Shown: one piece after another, positions 25,275 to 32,114 of the stretch
How positions within the stretch are numbered: position 1 is the stretch's first letter
How the letters are laid out: each line of letters starts with the position of its first letter
Assembly (NCBI GenBank): GCA_024695475.1
Contig: JAILIC010000010.1
Span: forward strand, 1-64,000
Origin: Treponema sp.
GTDB lineage: Bacteria; Spirochaetota; Spirochaetia; Treponematales; Treponemataceae
Direction: 5' to 3'
DNA length: 64,000 nucleotides
The notes under the pieces: model-generated
Told to the model about the DNA's origin: nothing
What the model saw: only the letters and a program-made list of their open reading frames with translations
Databases searched by the model: none
Program-made: the position numbers and the translations under genes

Positions 25275-25709
25275 TTACTCATCCTTTTCATTAATCTGTT
25301 TTAATTTTTCATTCATTTTATCAGCTGTTCCTGAATCAATTTTATAGGCTGTAAAAAATGCAAGAATGTAGGAAAAAAGAATTACTGCTTCAAATTCAAA
25401 AAAGGATGCAGGATTTTTAAAACTAAACCAGTTAAGAAAATGCCCGGTAACAAGGACAATAATGTTTACTGTAAAAGCGTATCCGATCTGCAAAAAAAAC
25501 ATTTTCATTTTTGAAATGCCTTTATCACTTAAAAGCGGAAGATAACAGACTGCACATATAAAAGCATCAAGCAGTATAAACATAATGTCTACGGCAGAAA
25601 GAACAGCCTGTTTTCCCTTAAAAATATAAAGAAAAACTGAATCAATTAAAAAAATTGCAGTAACAATAAGTGAAAATATATATATAACTGTCTTAATTTT
25701 ATCTTTCAT
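25275..25709 (-). CDS. DUF3021-type four-helix membrane protein, partner of LytTR regulator
   Basis: 144 residues with four hydrophobic helices (about 9-30, 38-58, 70-92, 103-124) and a charged C-terminal tail. Size, topology and position directly after a LytTR gene fit the DUF3021 family, whose members (as in the streptococcal HdrM/BrsM group of LytTR systems) act as membrane inhibitors of the neighbouring regulator. It is last in a four-gene operon, 25 bases after the regulator, with SD AGGAAG. I do not see a typical terminator directly after it. A role in sequestering the LytTR protein is inference from family and context. Confidence 0.65.
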   Translation of the reverse strand: MKDKIKTVIYIFSLIVTAIFLIDSVFLYIFKGKQAVLSAVDIMFILLDAFICAVCYLPLLSDKGISKMKMFFLQIGYAFTVNIIVLVTGHFLNWFSFKNPASFFEFEAVILFSYILAFFTAYKIDSGTADKMNEKLKQINEKDE

Positions 25710-25734
25710 ATAAACTTCCTAAAAATCAATAACA

Positions 25735-26172
25735 TTATAAACCAAGTATTTCCTTTAGTTTTGGAACATATTTTCTGGAAATAATTACCCTGTACCCGTT
25801 TTTTAGAACGGCTTCAAAACGCCCACCAAAAGCAGGTGTAAGAGTTTTGATTTTATTTATATTTACAATTACAGCTTTATTTGCACGGAAAAAACTGCCG
25901 GAATCCAGAATTTCTTCAATTTCATAAAGCTTAAATTTTGTCTGGAAAACATCTTCTGAAGTATAGGCAAAAACTTTTTCTTCTACAGACTCAAAATAAA
26001 AAATATCTTTTTTTTCAACAATAACGATTTTTGAATCTTTGTAGAAATTCATTTTTGAACTTCCGTTTTTAAACTGATTCAACAAACGGGTAAGGTTTTC
26101 ATCAAAACAAGAACATTTAACAATAATTTCATCTTCCTCACCTGGCTGTGTATCAAGAATGGTAATTTTCAT
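25735..26172 (-). CDS. LytTR-type DNA-binding response regulator without receiver domain
   Basis: 145 residues. The last 95 are a LytTR DNA-binding domain: KDIFYFESVEEKVFAYT, then the KLYEIEEIL helix, FFRANKAVIVNINKIKTL (DNA-contacting region) and IISRKYVPKLKE. The first 45 residues are not a CheY-like receiver, so no phosphorelay is expected; control probably comes from the adjacent DUF3021 membrane protein. It is third in the operon, 30 bases after the surface-antigen gene. The operon promoter has two GGTAAGATG boxes spaced 21 bp, the spacing LytTR dimers use, so autoregulation is likely. Confidence 0.85.
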   Translation of the reverse strand: MKITILDTQPGEEDEIIVKCSCFDENLTRLLNQFKNGSSKMNFYKDSKIVIVEKKDIFYFESVEEKVFAYTSEDVFQTKFKLYEIEEILDSGSFFRANKAVIVNINKIKTLTPAFGGRFEAVLKNGYRVIISRKYVPKLKEILGL

Positions 26173-26202
26173 TGTTACATTCTACTTTACATAAACTGTT
26201 TT

Positions 26203-27402
26203 TTAAAGCGAAATGCCAAGCGACATTACAAACTGCATGTAATGTTTTGGAATGTTATAGCCAGCTTCAATAGTCATTGCAGGAAGATTTACCTGCGGAA
26301 GATAGAGATGGAAACCGCCGGAAGGTCCATAAACATATTCAGTACTGGTATCATAATCTTCAATCAAAGCCTGCTGAAAAGACGCAAAGATTGAGCACAT
26401 AACAAGACGGCATTTTGCAATACCAATCTCTAAACCAACATCACAGCCAGCCATTTTTTCTGAATAAAAATTTCCAGAAATTAGCGAACAGGAGATATCA
26501 TCGCGAGTAAGTCGATTCATGACAGCTTTATTGTTTTCAATTCCACCTGCAATTGTAAAAAGAGAGCGTACCCTGTCGCAAAGTCGGATATTTTTTACAG
26601 CCTTTGTACTGGCAAAGTAAACAGGTTTGTTTGTTGAAGAATAGCCAACTTCCCCTTCAAGGTTGATTTCATCCTTTGAAATAAACCAACCGCTTAACTT
26701 TGAAGATGTATATTCAACAAAAGGCGCAAAATCAATTTCAAAAGATGAATCATACTTTTTTTCACAGGAAATTATGTCGTAAAATGCTAAATTAGCGCCG
26801 AATGAAAAGTTTTCGCTAGAAGCAAAACTTACGCCCGCTTTTGTAACAATTCTATGAACATCAAGCGAATACAAGTCTTCTTTATCAAGAGAAACCACCT
26901 CATATTCAGATTTCGCATACCCTCCGTATAATAAAAATCCAGATTCAGTAGAGGAGACTGCTTTTTTGTTATACGAGACCATTGTATTTACGCTTTCTTT
27001 TGAAAATATACCTCCGGTCATAAAAGTATTTCCAAGACCAAAGGCGTTTGTATCCATAAGAATTAATCCACCGGTAAAATCTTTGTCTGACCAAGAAAAT
27101 AAGGGTAGCGGAATTACCGACAGTTTTTCCTTAACTGAAATTTCAAGAGTTCCAGAATCTTCTCCTTTTTCTATATAGGTTATTTCACATTCTGAAAACT
27201 GTCCTCCAACAAGAATCTTTTCCTTAAGTTCCTCAACATTTAGCTCTGAAAAGTTTTTTCCTTCAAGATCTCCTGTAATTTTATTCATATAGCTTTCTTT
27301 TGTGCGCCATAAGCCTTTATATGCAACTTCTGTAACTTTATCTGCAAAAACAGTAAAAATCGAAGAAACTAAAATGCCAAAACATACAATAATCTTTTTC
27401 AT
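26203..27402 (-). CDS. outer-membrane surface antigen-like protein (POTRA plus BamA-like barrel)
   Basis: 399 residues with a signal peptide (MKKIIVCFGILVSSIFTVFA). Residues about 20-100 read as one POTRA unit (TEVAYKGLWRT, FSELNVEELKEKILVGGQF, LEISVKEK). The remainder is a run of amphipathic beta strands ending in QFVMSLGISL, as expected for a barrel of the surface-antigen (D15/BamA) superfamily. BamA itself is far larger with five POTRA units, so this is a short paralogue, perhaps a patatin-like or TamA-like barrel, not the essential BamA. ATG 27402 is taken because the signal peptide starts there. It lies 22 bases after the hydrolase lipoprotein gene. Confidence 0.65.
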   Translation of the reverse strand: MKKIIVCFGILVSSIFTVFADKVTEVAYKGLWRTKESYMNKITGDLEGKNFSELNVEELKEKILVGGQFSECEITYIEKGEDSGTLEISVKEKLSVIPLPLFSWSDKDFTGGLILMDTNAFGLGNTFMTGGIFSKESVNTMVSYNKKAVSSTESGFLLYGGYAKSEYEVVSLDKEDLYSLDVHRIVTKAGVSFASSENFSFGANLAFYDIISCEKKYDSSFEIDFAPFVEYTSSKLSGWFISKDEINLEGEVGYSSTNKPVYFASTKAVKNIRLCDRVRSLFTIAGGIENNKAVMNRLTRDDISCSLISGNFYSEKMAGCDVGLEIGIAKCRLVMCSIFASFQQALIEDYDTSTEYVYGPSGGFHLYLPQVNLPAMTIEAGYNIPKHYMQFVMSLGISL

Positions 27403-27424
27403 ATAATTCACCACAACAAAAAAA

Positions 27425-28507
27425 TTAAAAATGTATCTGAATGCCATTAACGTAATTTTCCCTGAAGAAATAGGTAATTTTTCTTTCCTCGGGATTAAAA
27501 ACTGCACTCCATACGGTAAGAGCTTTTCCGTTAAACTGCTTTGCCCTTACATATTTTAAAACCTGAGCTGTTTCGCTTTCAGACATTTTCCACTCTGAAG
27601 CAGTTCCTTTTTTATTTAGCATGGTGAATCTTGTATTTGAATTTTCTGTTTCTGCGTTATGGCCGTTGTCTTTTTTTGGACAATCAGTTACGTAATGGTT
27701 TGTAAGGATTTTTGTTTCACTTACATATATTTTATTATTAACCCATTCAACAGCCACAGATTTTCCGGATGAATCAGAAATTGCAAAATGATGAGCCCAG
27801 CCGATTACAGAATGCATATCTAAACCGCTGAGTAAATCTACCGCCTGATCAACAGTAGAAGCTTTATCCAAAACAAGTCTTATTGCATCCGTAGTTGTAA
27901 CGCTTATATTTCCGCGTTCCTGCGCTGTAGTTTCAGCATCTCCTGCCATTAAATCGGCAATATATAGACCTTTTTCGTTCATTCCATCCATTGGGACATA
28001 AATCAAAGCAAGCGCCTGAATGTCACTGAAAAACTTACCCTTAGGTTCCCAATTTTCATCAAATCCGAGATGTGAAAGACAGCAAGTTGAAACAGATTCA
28101 TAACCGTTATCGGGCTTTGTGTGAACTATTAGAACGGCACAGTCCTTCCAGTCATAATTGCGGCCAAAAAGAAAGCCAGCCGGATTTTCAGAATTCTTTA
28201 CAGTAATTGAACTGCACCCAAAATCACATGGAACAATTTTTAAGTCAGAAGCAGTCGTTTTCTTTGGAGAAGTCCACTTTCCTGTTTTTAAACTTGAACT
28301 AATAAAAGCAGTTAGTTCCTGAACGTTTTTAACCCCGCCTTTTTCAAGGTACGTATCAAGACAATAATCACCTTCATAATTCATGTAATAAACGCGTTCA
28401 CCGATTTTTTTAATGGATTTTACGGCGTCTGATTCTGCCTTATATGAGCAAGAAACTAAAGTTACGGAAAACAAAAATCCGAATATATAAACACTTGATT
28501 TTTTCAT
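27425..28507 (-). CDS. linear amide C-N hydrolase (choloylglycine hydrolase/Ntn family) lipoprotein
   Basis: 360 residues, exported as a lipoprotein (lipobox LVSC, Cys at about 20). The domain is of the Ntn-hydrolase type: CDFGCSSITV provides the candidate nucleophilic Cys, FGRNYDW is the Arg/Asp motif two strands later, and MDGMNEKGLYIADL is the oxyanion-region motif. Relatives cleave bile-salt, penicillin or acyl-homoserine-lactone amides, or peptides as the C45/C59 families; the substrate is not deducible. In contrast to classical members, the nucleophile is about 105 residues from the lipid anchor, so either a propeptide is removed or the enzyme is unprocessed. SD GAGGTG. First gene of the LytTR operon. 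Confidence 0.72.
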   Translation of the reverse strand: MKKSSVYIFGFLFSVTLVSCSYKAESDAVKSIKKIGERVYYMNYEGDYCLDTYLEKGGVKNVQELTAFISSSLKTGKWTSPKKTTASDLKIVPCDFGCSSITVKNSENPAGFLFGRNYDWKDCAVLIVHTKPDNGYESVSTCCLSHLGFDENWEPKGKFFSDIQALALIYVPMDGMNEKGLYIADLMAGDAETTAQERGNISVTTTDAIRLVLDKASTVDQAVDLLSGLDMHSVIGWAHHFAISDSSGKSVAVEWVNNKIYVSETKILTNHYVTDCPKKDNGHNAETENSNTRFTMLNKKGTASEWKMSESETAQVLKYVRAKQFNGKALTVWSAVFNPEERKITYFFRENYVNGIQIHF

Positions 28508-28551
28508 AGTGCACCTCACAAATAATGTGTAAGGTGATTTTAAATCCGCTC

Positions 28552-28605
28552 TTTATATCCAACAATCTCAAAACCGGTAAGATGCATTTTCAGGCGGGTA
28601 AGATG
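28552..28605 (-). promoter_or_regulatory. LytTR-type promoter: two direct repeats 21 bp apart upstream of a -10 box
   Basis: On the minus strand CATCTTACC occurs at 28605-28597 and again at 28584-28576, identical over 9 bases with a start-to-start distance of exactly 21 bp. The proximal box overlaps the -35 position of TATAAA (28557-28552), with a 17-base gap from TTACCG. LytTR regulators (AgrA, ComE, PlnC type) bind 9-bp direct repeats separated by 12 bp just in this position. A weaker, off-phase match (TGTAAGGTG on +) occurs at 28528-28536. Confidence 0.65.
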
Positions 28606-28738
28606 TACAGACGGGGAGGAAAGAAAATGTCAAATATCAGTGTTGACAGAATTTGACGATACGAGAGATATAGGTGCTTTGGACAATTTTATGATTTCTC
28701 CTGCGGCAGCATATATAATTGTATTAGCATTTGGATTT

Positions 28739-28787
28739 AAAAAAATCCCCCTGTCTGTGAAGTAAGCTTCAGGTAGGCAGGGGGATT
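28739..28787 (-). terminator. Rho-independent terminator of hsp20
   Basis: Stem AATCCCCCTG (28744-28753) with CAGGGGGATT (28778-28787) and partial pairing of the loop, followed on the minus strand by seven T. About 70 bases after the hsp20 stop. Confidence 0.85.
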
Positions 28788-28803
28788 AAAAGTGAGGATG
28801 GGG

Positions 28804-28838
28804 AATGCCCCCACTCTGGTATTAGTTGCGGGGGCGTT
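28804..28838. repeat. GC-rich inverted repeat after hsp20
   Basis: AATGCCCCC (28804-28812) pairs with GGGGGCGTT (28830-28838), one G-T pair. It lies 18 bases after the hsp20 stop and lacks a T tract, so it may protect the mRNA 3' end rather than terminate. It resembles the GCCCCC hairpin at 25199-25218. Confidence 0.5.
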
Positions 28839-28855
28839 AGTATTATATTATGCTG

Positions 28856-29281
28856 TTATGCAGCGGTAATTGCGATGCGCTTTGGAGCAGCCAGAGCCTT
28901 GCGAGGAATGGTGATGTCCAAAACACCGTTCTTGAATGAAGCTTTGACAGCCTCTGCATTGATGTCATCAGGCAGTGTAAAGCTGCGGCTGAATGAGTAG
29001 CAGTGTCTCTCCCTCATGAGCCATTTGCCTTCATCCTTTTTGTCTGCCTTTTCTTCTTTTTTGTCCTCAACATGAGAAGAAATGGTAAGTACGTTATTGT
29101 TGATTTCGATATCTACATCTTTTTCTGTACGGCCTGGCAGATCCATGCTCAACAGGTAGTTGTCTTTGTTTTCTTTTACGTCAACCTTTGGAGCATTGAA
29201 AGTAGTTCTGGAAGAATAGACAGGGAAAGCGTCATCCATCATGTCATTAAAAATGTTGTTAAAAAGAGCTAATTCGTTCAT
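28856..29281 (-). CDS. hsp20: small heat shock protein, Hsp20/alpha-crystallin family
   Basis: ATP-independent holdase of 141 residues that binds unfolding proteins. The alpha-crystallin domain spans about 40-135: PKVDVKENKDNYLLSMDLPG, ISSHVEDKKEEK loop, SRSFTLPDDIN and the conserved AxFKNGVLDITIP-type end (ASFKNGVLDITIPRK). The N-terminal arm is short, beginning MNELALFNNIFNDMMDD. The start at 29281 follows AAGGAG; the frame open to 29338 runs into the promoter. Transcription is probably sigma-54-dependent (29348-29364), unusual for this family. Confidence 0.93.
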   Translation of the reverse strand: MNELALFNNIFNDMMDDAFPVYSSRTTFNAPKVDVKENKDNYLLSMDLPGRTEKDVDIEINNNVLTISSHVEDKKEEKADKKDEGKWLMRERHCYSFSRSFTLPDDINAEAVKASFKNGVLDITIPRKALAAPKRIAITAA

Positions 29282-29606
29282 AGTGTATCTCCTTATATAT
29301 GGTTTAAGTTTTATAAGCGATTCAAGCATCGCTTTCACTATATAATTAGCAGATGCCGTGCCAACTTTTAAAAAAAAGTGTTTTTTTGATAAAAAAGAGC
29401 AAAAACAGGGGAAAATAACATAAAAGGGGGCTGCATGGAGCTATTATTGCTCTTAGTTCTGCAGGTAAGTTGCTGGCTGTGGGTAGGAGAGCTGGGACAA
29501 ATGTCTCAACGGGTTACTGTTGCAGGGATAAAAGCGGTCAATTAGGAGCAATTTGTGTCATTACTATACGGTTAAGTGGGTAAAAATGACACTATTTTGC
29601 AATTAT
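29282..29606. other. 325-base intergenic region with sigma-54 promoter and inverted repeats
   Basis: It holds the hsp20 leader and -24/-12 promoter, then AT-rich DNA (29365-29400). A palindrome-like GGGACAAATGTCTC lies at 29494-29507, about 135 bp upstream of the promoter where an enhancer-binding activator could sit. An 8-bp inverted repeat GTGTCATT/AATGACAC (29555-29562 and 29585-29592) lies close to the acetyltransferase stop. No gene is supported here. Confidence 0.55.
29348..29364 (-). promoter_or_regulatory. sigma-54 (-24/-12) promoter of hsp20
   Basis: On the minus strand TTGGCACGGCATCTGCT matches the RpoN consensus TGGCAC-N5-TTGCT, with the invariant GG-N10-GC spacing; only one base of the -12 block differs. 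Initiation would fall near 29337, giving a leader of about 55 bases with SD AAGGAG. Confidence 0.75.
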
Positions 29607-30206
29607 TTAGATGAGTGACTTTTTGACACGAGCCGGGACTCCTGCTGCCATTACGTTTGCAGGAATATCTGAAGTGACAACAGCACCTGAAGCAATGATG
29701 GCACCATCGCCTATGGTAACACCTGGATTAATAATGGCTCCAGATCCTATCCATACTTTATTACCGATGTGGATGGGGGCGGGGTGTAAAGTTCCTCTGG
29801 TATCAGGATTTAAATCATGATTGAGCGTACACAGAATTACTCCGTGACCGATTTGTACATCATCGCCTATTGTTATTCCCCCTTGGTCTTGAAACTTACA
29901 GCAAGCATTGATAAAAACACGTTTCCCGATAGTAATGTTTTTACCGCAGTCGGTGTAAAAGGGAGGAAAAAGCTTTAAGTACTTGTTAATTGGTTTACCG
30001 GTGAGTTTTGCAACAAGTTTTTGTACTTCTTGTGTCGTATGATATGTGTTGTTAAGTTCCATGGTAATTTTTAAGGCTTCTTCACTGAGATAGGCACTAA
30101 AGCGAAGATCTTCGCTGCCACTTTCCATGCTCTGTCCATTGTTCATATGGTGTAAAAAAGTATCGGTATAGGCTTGCAGTTCTTCTGATGATATGTGTCG
30201 AGACAT
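29607..30206 (-). CDS. sugar O-acetyltransferase (maltose/galactoside acetyltransferase-like, left-handed beta helix)
   Basis: Cytosolic trimeric acetyl-CoA transferase of 199 residues. The C-terminal two thirds are hexapeptide repeats (IGKRVFINACCKF, ITIGDDVQIGHGVIL, IHIGNKVWIGSGAIINPGVT, IGDGAIIASGAVVTS, ending AAGVPARV). The catalytic His is in NHDLNPDTRG. The N-terminal 70 residues differ from the usual Mac domain, having several short helices. The start at 30206 is the first ATG after the stop of the preceding lipoprotein gene (17-base gap), so it is third in an operon with NlpC/P60. The acceptor sugar is unknown. Confidence 0.82.
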   Translation of the reverse strand: MSRHISSEELQAYTDTFLHHMNNGQSMESGSEDLRFSAYLSEEALKITMELNNTYHTTQEVQKLVAKLTGKPINKYLKLFPPFYTDCGKNITIGKRVFINACCKFQDQGGITIGDDVQIGHGVILCTLNHDLNPDTRGTLHPAPIHIGNKVWIGSGAIINPGVTIGDGAIIASGAVVTSDIPANVMAAGVPARVKKSLI

Positions 30207-30222
30207 CTGTATGACATCCTTG

Positions 30223-30885
30223 TTATAGAGGGAGTGTAAAACGAAGCTGTTTGTCACCAGTGAGCAATAACACATCAAGAAGCGAAAGAGACTGTTGTAC
30301 TTTTTTGCCAGTCTTTTGTGATGTCATGGTGATTTGTAAACGGCTGTTTGCCAGCTCATCAGCTATGACTTGTCCGTATACAGATGCAACAAGCTCAAGA
30401 TAGTCCTGTGACGATAATGATTCCCCAGTTAAAACAGGAGCCATCAGTAAGTCTAGATATGCCCGTTCTGTCTCTGATAAGAGGTACGTTGCATGTGCGA
30501 CGATATCAGGTGAAAACGTGAAGTCTAAGTATTTTGTTCCGTTTTGGGTACGGACGGTAATACACTCAGGAATGCCGATTAATCCTTTTGAAATATCGGC
30601 AATGCTTGCTTTTAATGATAATCCAGTAAGGTCTTGTACCTGTGCAGATATATGGGTAATTCCCTGCTTTTTGAGCTGGCTGCTCAGTTCAACAGTGTCA
30701 AATAGAGGAACACCTGCAGGTATCTCACCTACGGCTCTGATTGTTTTTTCCATAGCAGAGCCTATGATAGAACGTGAGAGGACAGTTGCTGACTCTCCAT
30801 CTGAAGAAATAGTGATATCTACAGAGCAGGAGAGGAGCATTGTGGTAGCAGCAAATATACCAAGAATAAAAAGATGATGTTTCAT
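30223..30885 (-). CDS. hypothetical lipoprotein
   Basis: 220 residues, with a signal peptide and lipobox MLLSC (Cys at about 20), so it is processed by LspA and anchored in a membrane. After the Cys comes VDITISSDGESATVL and a predicted alpha/beta domain with no motif I recognise. It ends in beta-strand-rich KQLRFTLPL. It lies 8 bases after the NlpC/P60 gene, which suggests a joint role in the envelope. Not assigned a function. Confidence 0.6.
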   Translation of the reverse strand: MKHHLFILGIFAATTMLLSCSVDITISSDGESATVLSRSIIGSAMEKTIRAVGEIPAGVPLFDTVELSSQLKKQGITHISAQVQDLTGLSLKASIADISKGLIGIPECITVRTQNGTKYLDFTFSPDIVAHATYLLSETERAYLDLLMAPVLTGESLSSQDYLELVASVYGQVIADELANSRLQITMTSQKTGKKVQQSLSLLDVLLLTGDKQLRFTLPL

Positions 30886-30893
30886 ACTATGTA

Positions 30894-32009
30894 TTAAAAC
30901 ATCGAAAATGGTAATGCGATACGGACTCCTGTAGAAAAAAGGAGACCGGCAGACAAGCTGTTGTGTACTGATAAAGCACCGCCGTCTGTCTCATTAAATA
31001 TGGTATAAGAAATATCCTGAGCTAAGGTAACTTTTATATCACCCTTTGTAAAAGATGGTGTTTGCCAGGATACACCGATGATGCCAGGAAATACAGAGCC
31101 TTCGATCCGTCTGTCATCTCCAGGTAATTCTGGTGAACCTGCGGTTATGACTGGTCCTGCATAGACTCGTAAATAGTCATTTGGTGTGGCACTGATAAAG
31201 ATCGGTATCTGTATACAATTTGATGCTGTATTAAAACGGACGGTACTTCCGATACCAAGTTGCAAAGGCCAGCCGCTGTGGCGTAAGTTTGCAGTAATCG
31301 GTACACTCCTAAAATTGAGCATAAACTGCTTTGAGGTAAATAAACTCCAATCAACAGCAACGGTACCATCAAGTACCAGTTGATTAAAAAAACTATCCGA
31401 AGAAGAGTGGGTATTCTTTTTAGAAGTACTTGTCTTTTCTGGGGTATTCTTATTTTTTTTATTAGCTTTTTCTTGTTTTGTAGTTACTGCCTTGCTTGGG
31501 GTATCGTTTTGTGCGTCTATGACTGGTAAAAACTTTCCGGCTCCTGCATACATGCCGCCCCAATAGTTTTCACTTAGAGATGAAACGATGACGCCAGTGT
31601 TTGGCCCATCACTTGCTGCGTGAATAAACTGCCCATTGCCGATATAAATACCTGCATGTGCTATAGAGGAGGAACCTCGTGTTCTAAAAAAAACAATGTC
31701 TCCCTGTTGTAACTCATTACGTGGGATTATTGTTACATAAGAGTAGAGTGCTTTTGACGTACGTGGCAACTGATATCCGATGGAATCATGAGCGACCGTA
31801 TAAATAAAACCAGAACAGTCAAAGGCATTAGGACCAAGTCCCCCATAAGCATATGGGGTGCCAATATATTTTTTGCCTTCACTTATCAGTGCATAGCGAA
31901 GTTCCTGAGGAGTACGTGTGTCTCCAGGAATTTGGGCTGATGCAGTGAGCATAAAAGATGAAGTTGTGAATATAACGCCAAGTAAAAAAAGTATTTTTTT
32001 CAAATTCAT
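30894..32009 (-). CDS. secreted NlpC/P60 peptidase with C-terminal barrel-like domain
   Basis: 371 residues. Signal peptide about 1-26. The NlpC/P60 domain (about 38-165) carries the catalytic triad: FDCSGF (Cys), IAHAGIYIG (His) and FIHAAS (third His), the fold of DL-endopeptidases that cut peptidoglycan stem peptides. A Lys/Ser/Thr linker follows (about 170-205), then about 165 residues of alternating strands (SVPITANLRHSGWPLQLGIG, IPIFISATPN) ending VRIALPFSMF with a terminal Phe, like an outer-membrane barrel. SD AGGTAGG. It leads an operon with a lipoprotein and an acetyltransferase. The barrel reading is inference. Confidence 0.78.
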   Translation of the reverse strand: MNLKKILFLLGVIFTTSSFMLTASAQIPGDTRTPQELRYALISEGKKYIGTPYAYGGLGPNAFDCSGFIYTVAHDSIGYQLPRTSKALYSYVTIIPRNELQQGDIVFFRTRGSSSIAHAGIYIGNGQFIHAASDGPNTGVIVSSLSENYWGGMYAGAGKFLPVIDAQNDTPSKAVTTKQEKANKKNKNTPEKTSTSKKNTHSSSDSFFNQLVLDGTVAVDWSLFTSKQFMLNFRSVPITANLRHSGWPLQLGIGSTVRFNTASNCIQIPIFISATPNDYLRVYAGPVITAGSPELPGDDRRIEGSVFPGIIGVSWQTPSFTKGDIKVTLAQDISYTIFNETDGGALSVHNSLSAGLLFSTGVRIALPFSMF

Positions 32010-32114
32010 TATCCTACCTATACTTTGTTATTATCGGAAATCTGGAAGATTTTTTTACAGTATCTGTTTTAAATCTTTTAATATCCCATTTTTAATGCTA
32101 TAGTTGGTATAATT

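Larger units (their letters stand above)
28508..28855. other. 348-base intergenic region: LytTR operon promoter, small ORF remnant, hsp20 terminator
   Basis: From left to right: the leader and promoter of the LytTR operon with the two 9-bp boxes (28552-28605, minus); a TTGACA on the + strand near 28643 with no gene clearly attached; a 24-codon + strand frame at 28691-28765 (MISPAAAYIIVL...) that may be a remnant or a microprotein; the hsp20 terminator (28739-28787); and a second hairpin (28804-28838). Confidence 0.6.

Noticed and set aside
26203-27402. Essential BamA
   Set aside because: Only one POTRA-like unit and 399 residues; BamA has about five POTRA units and about 800 residues.
28691-28765. 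24-codon ORF as an annotated gene
   Set aside because: No SD, overlaps a terminator; kept only as a low-interest finding.
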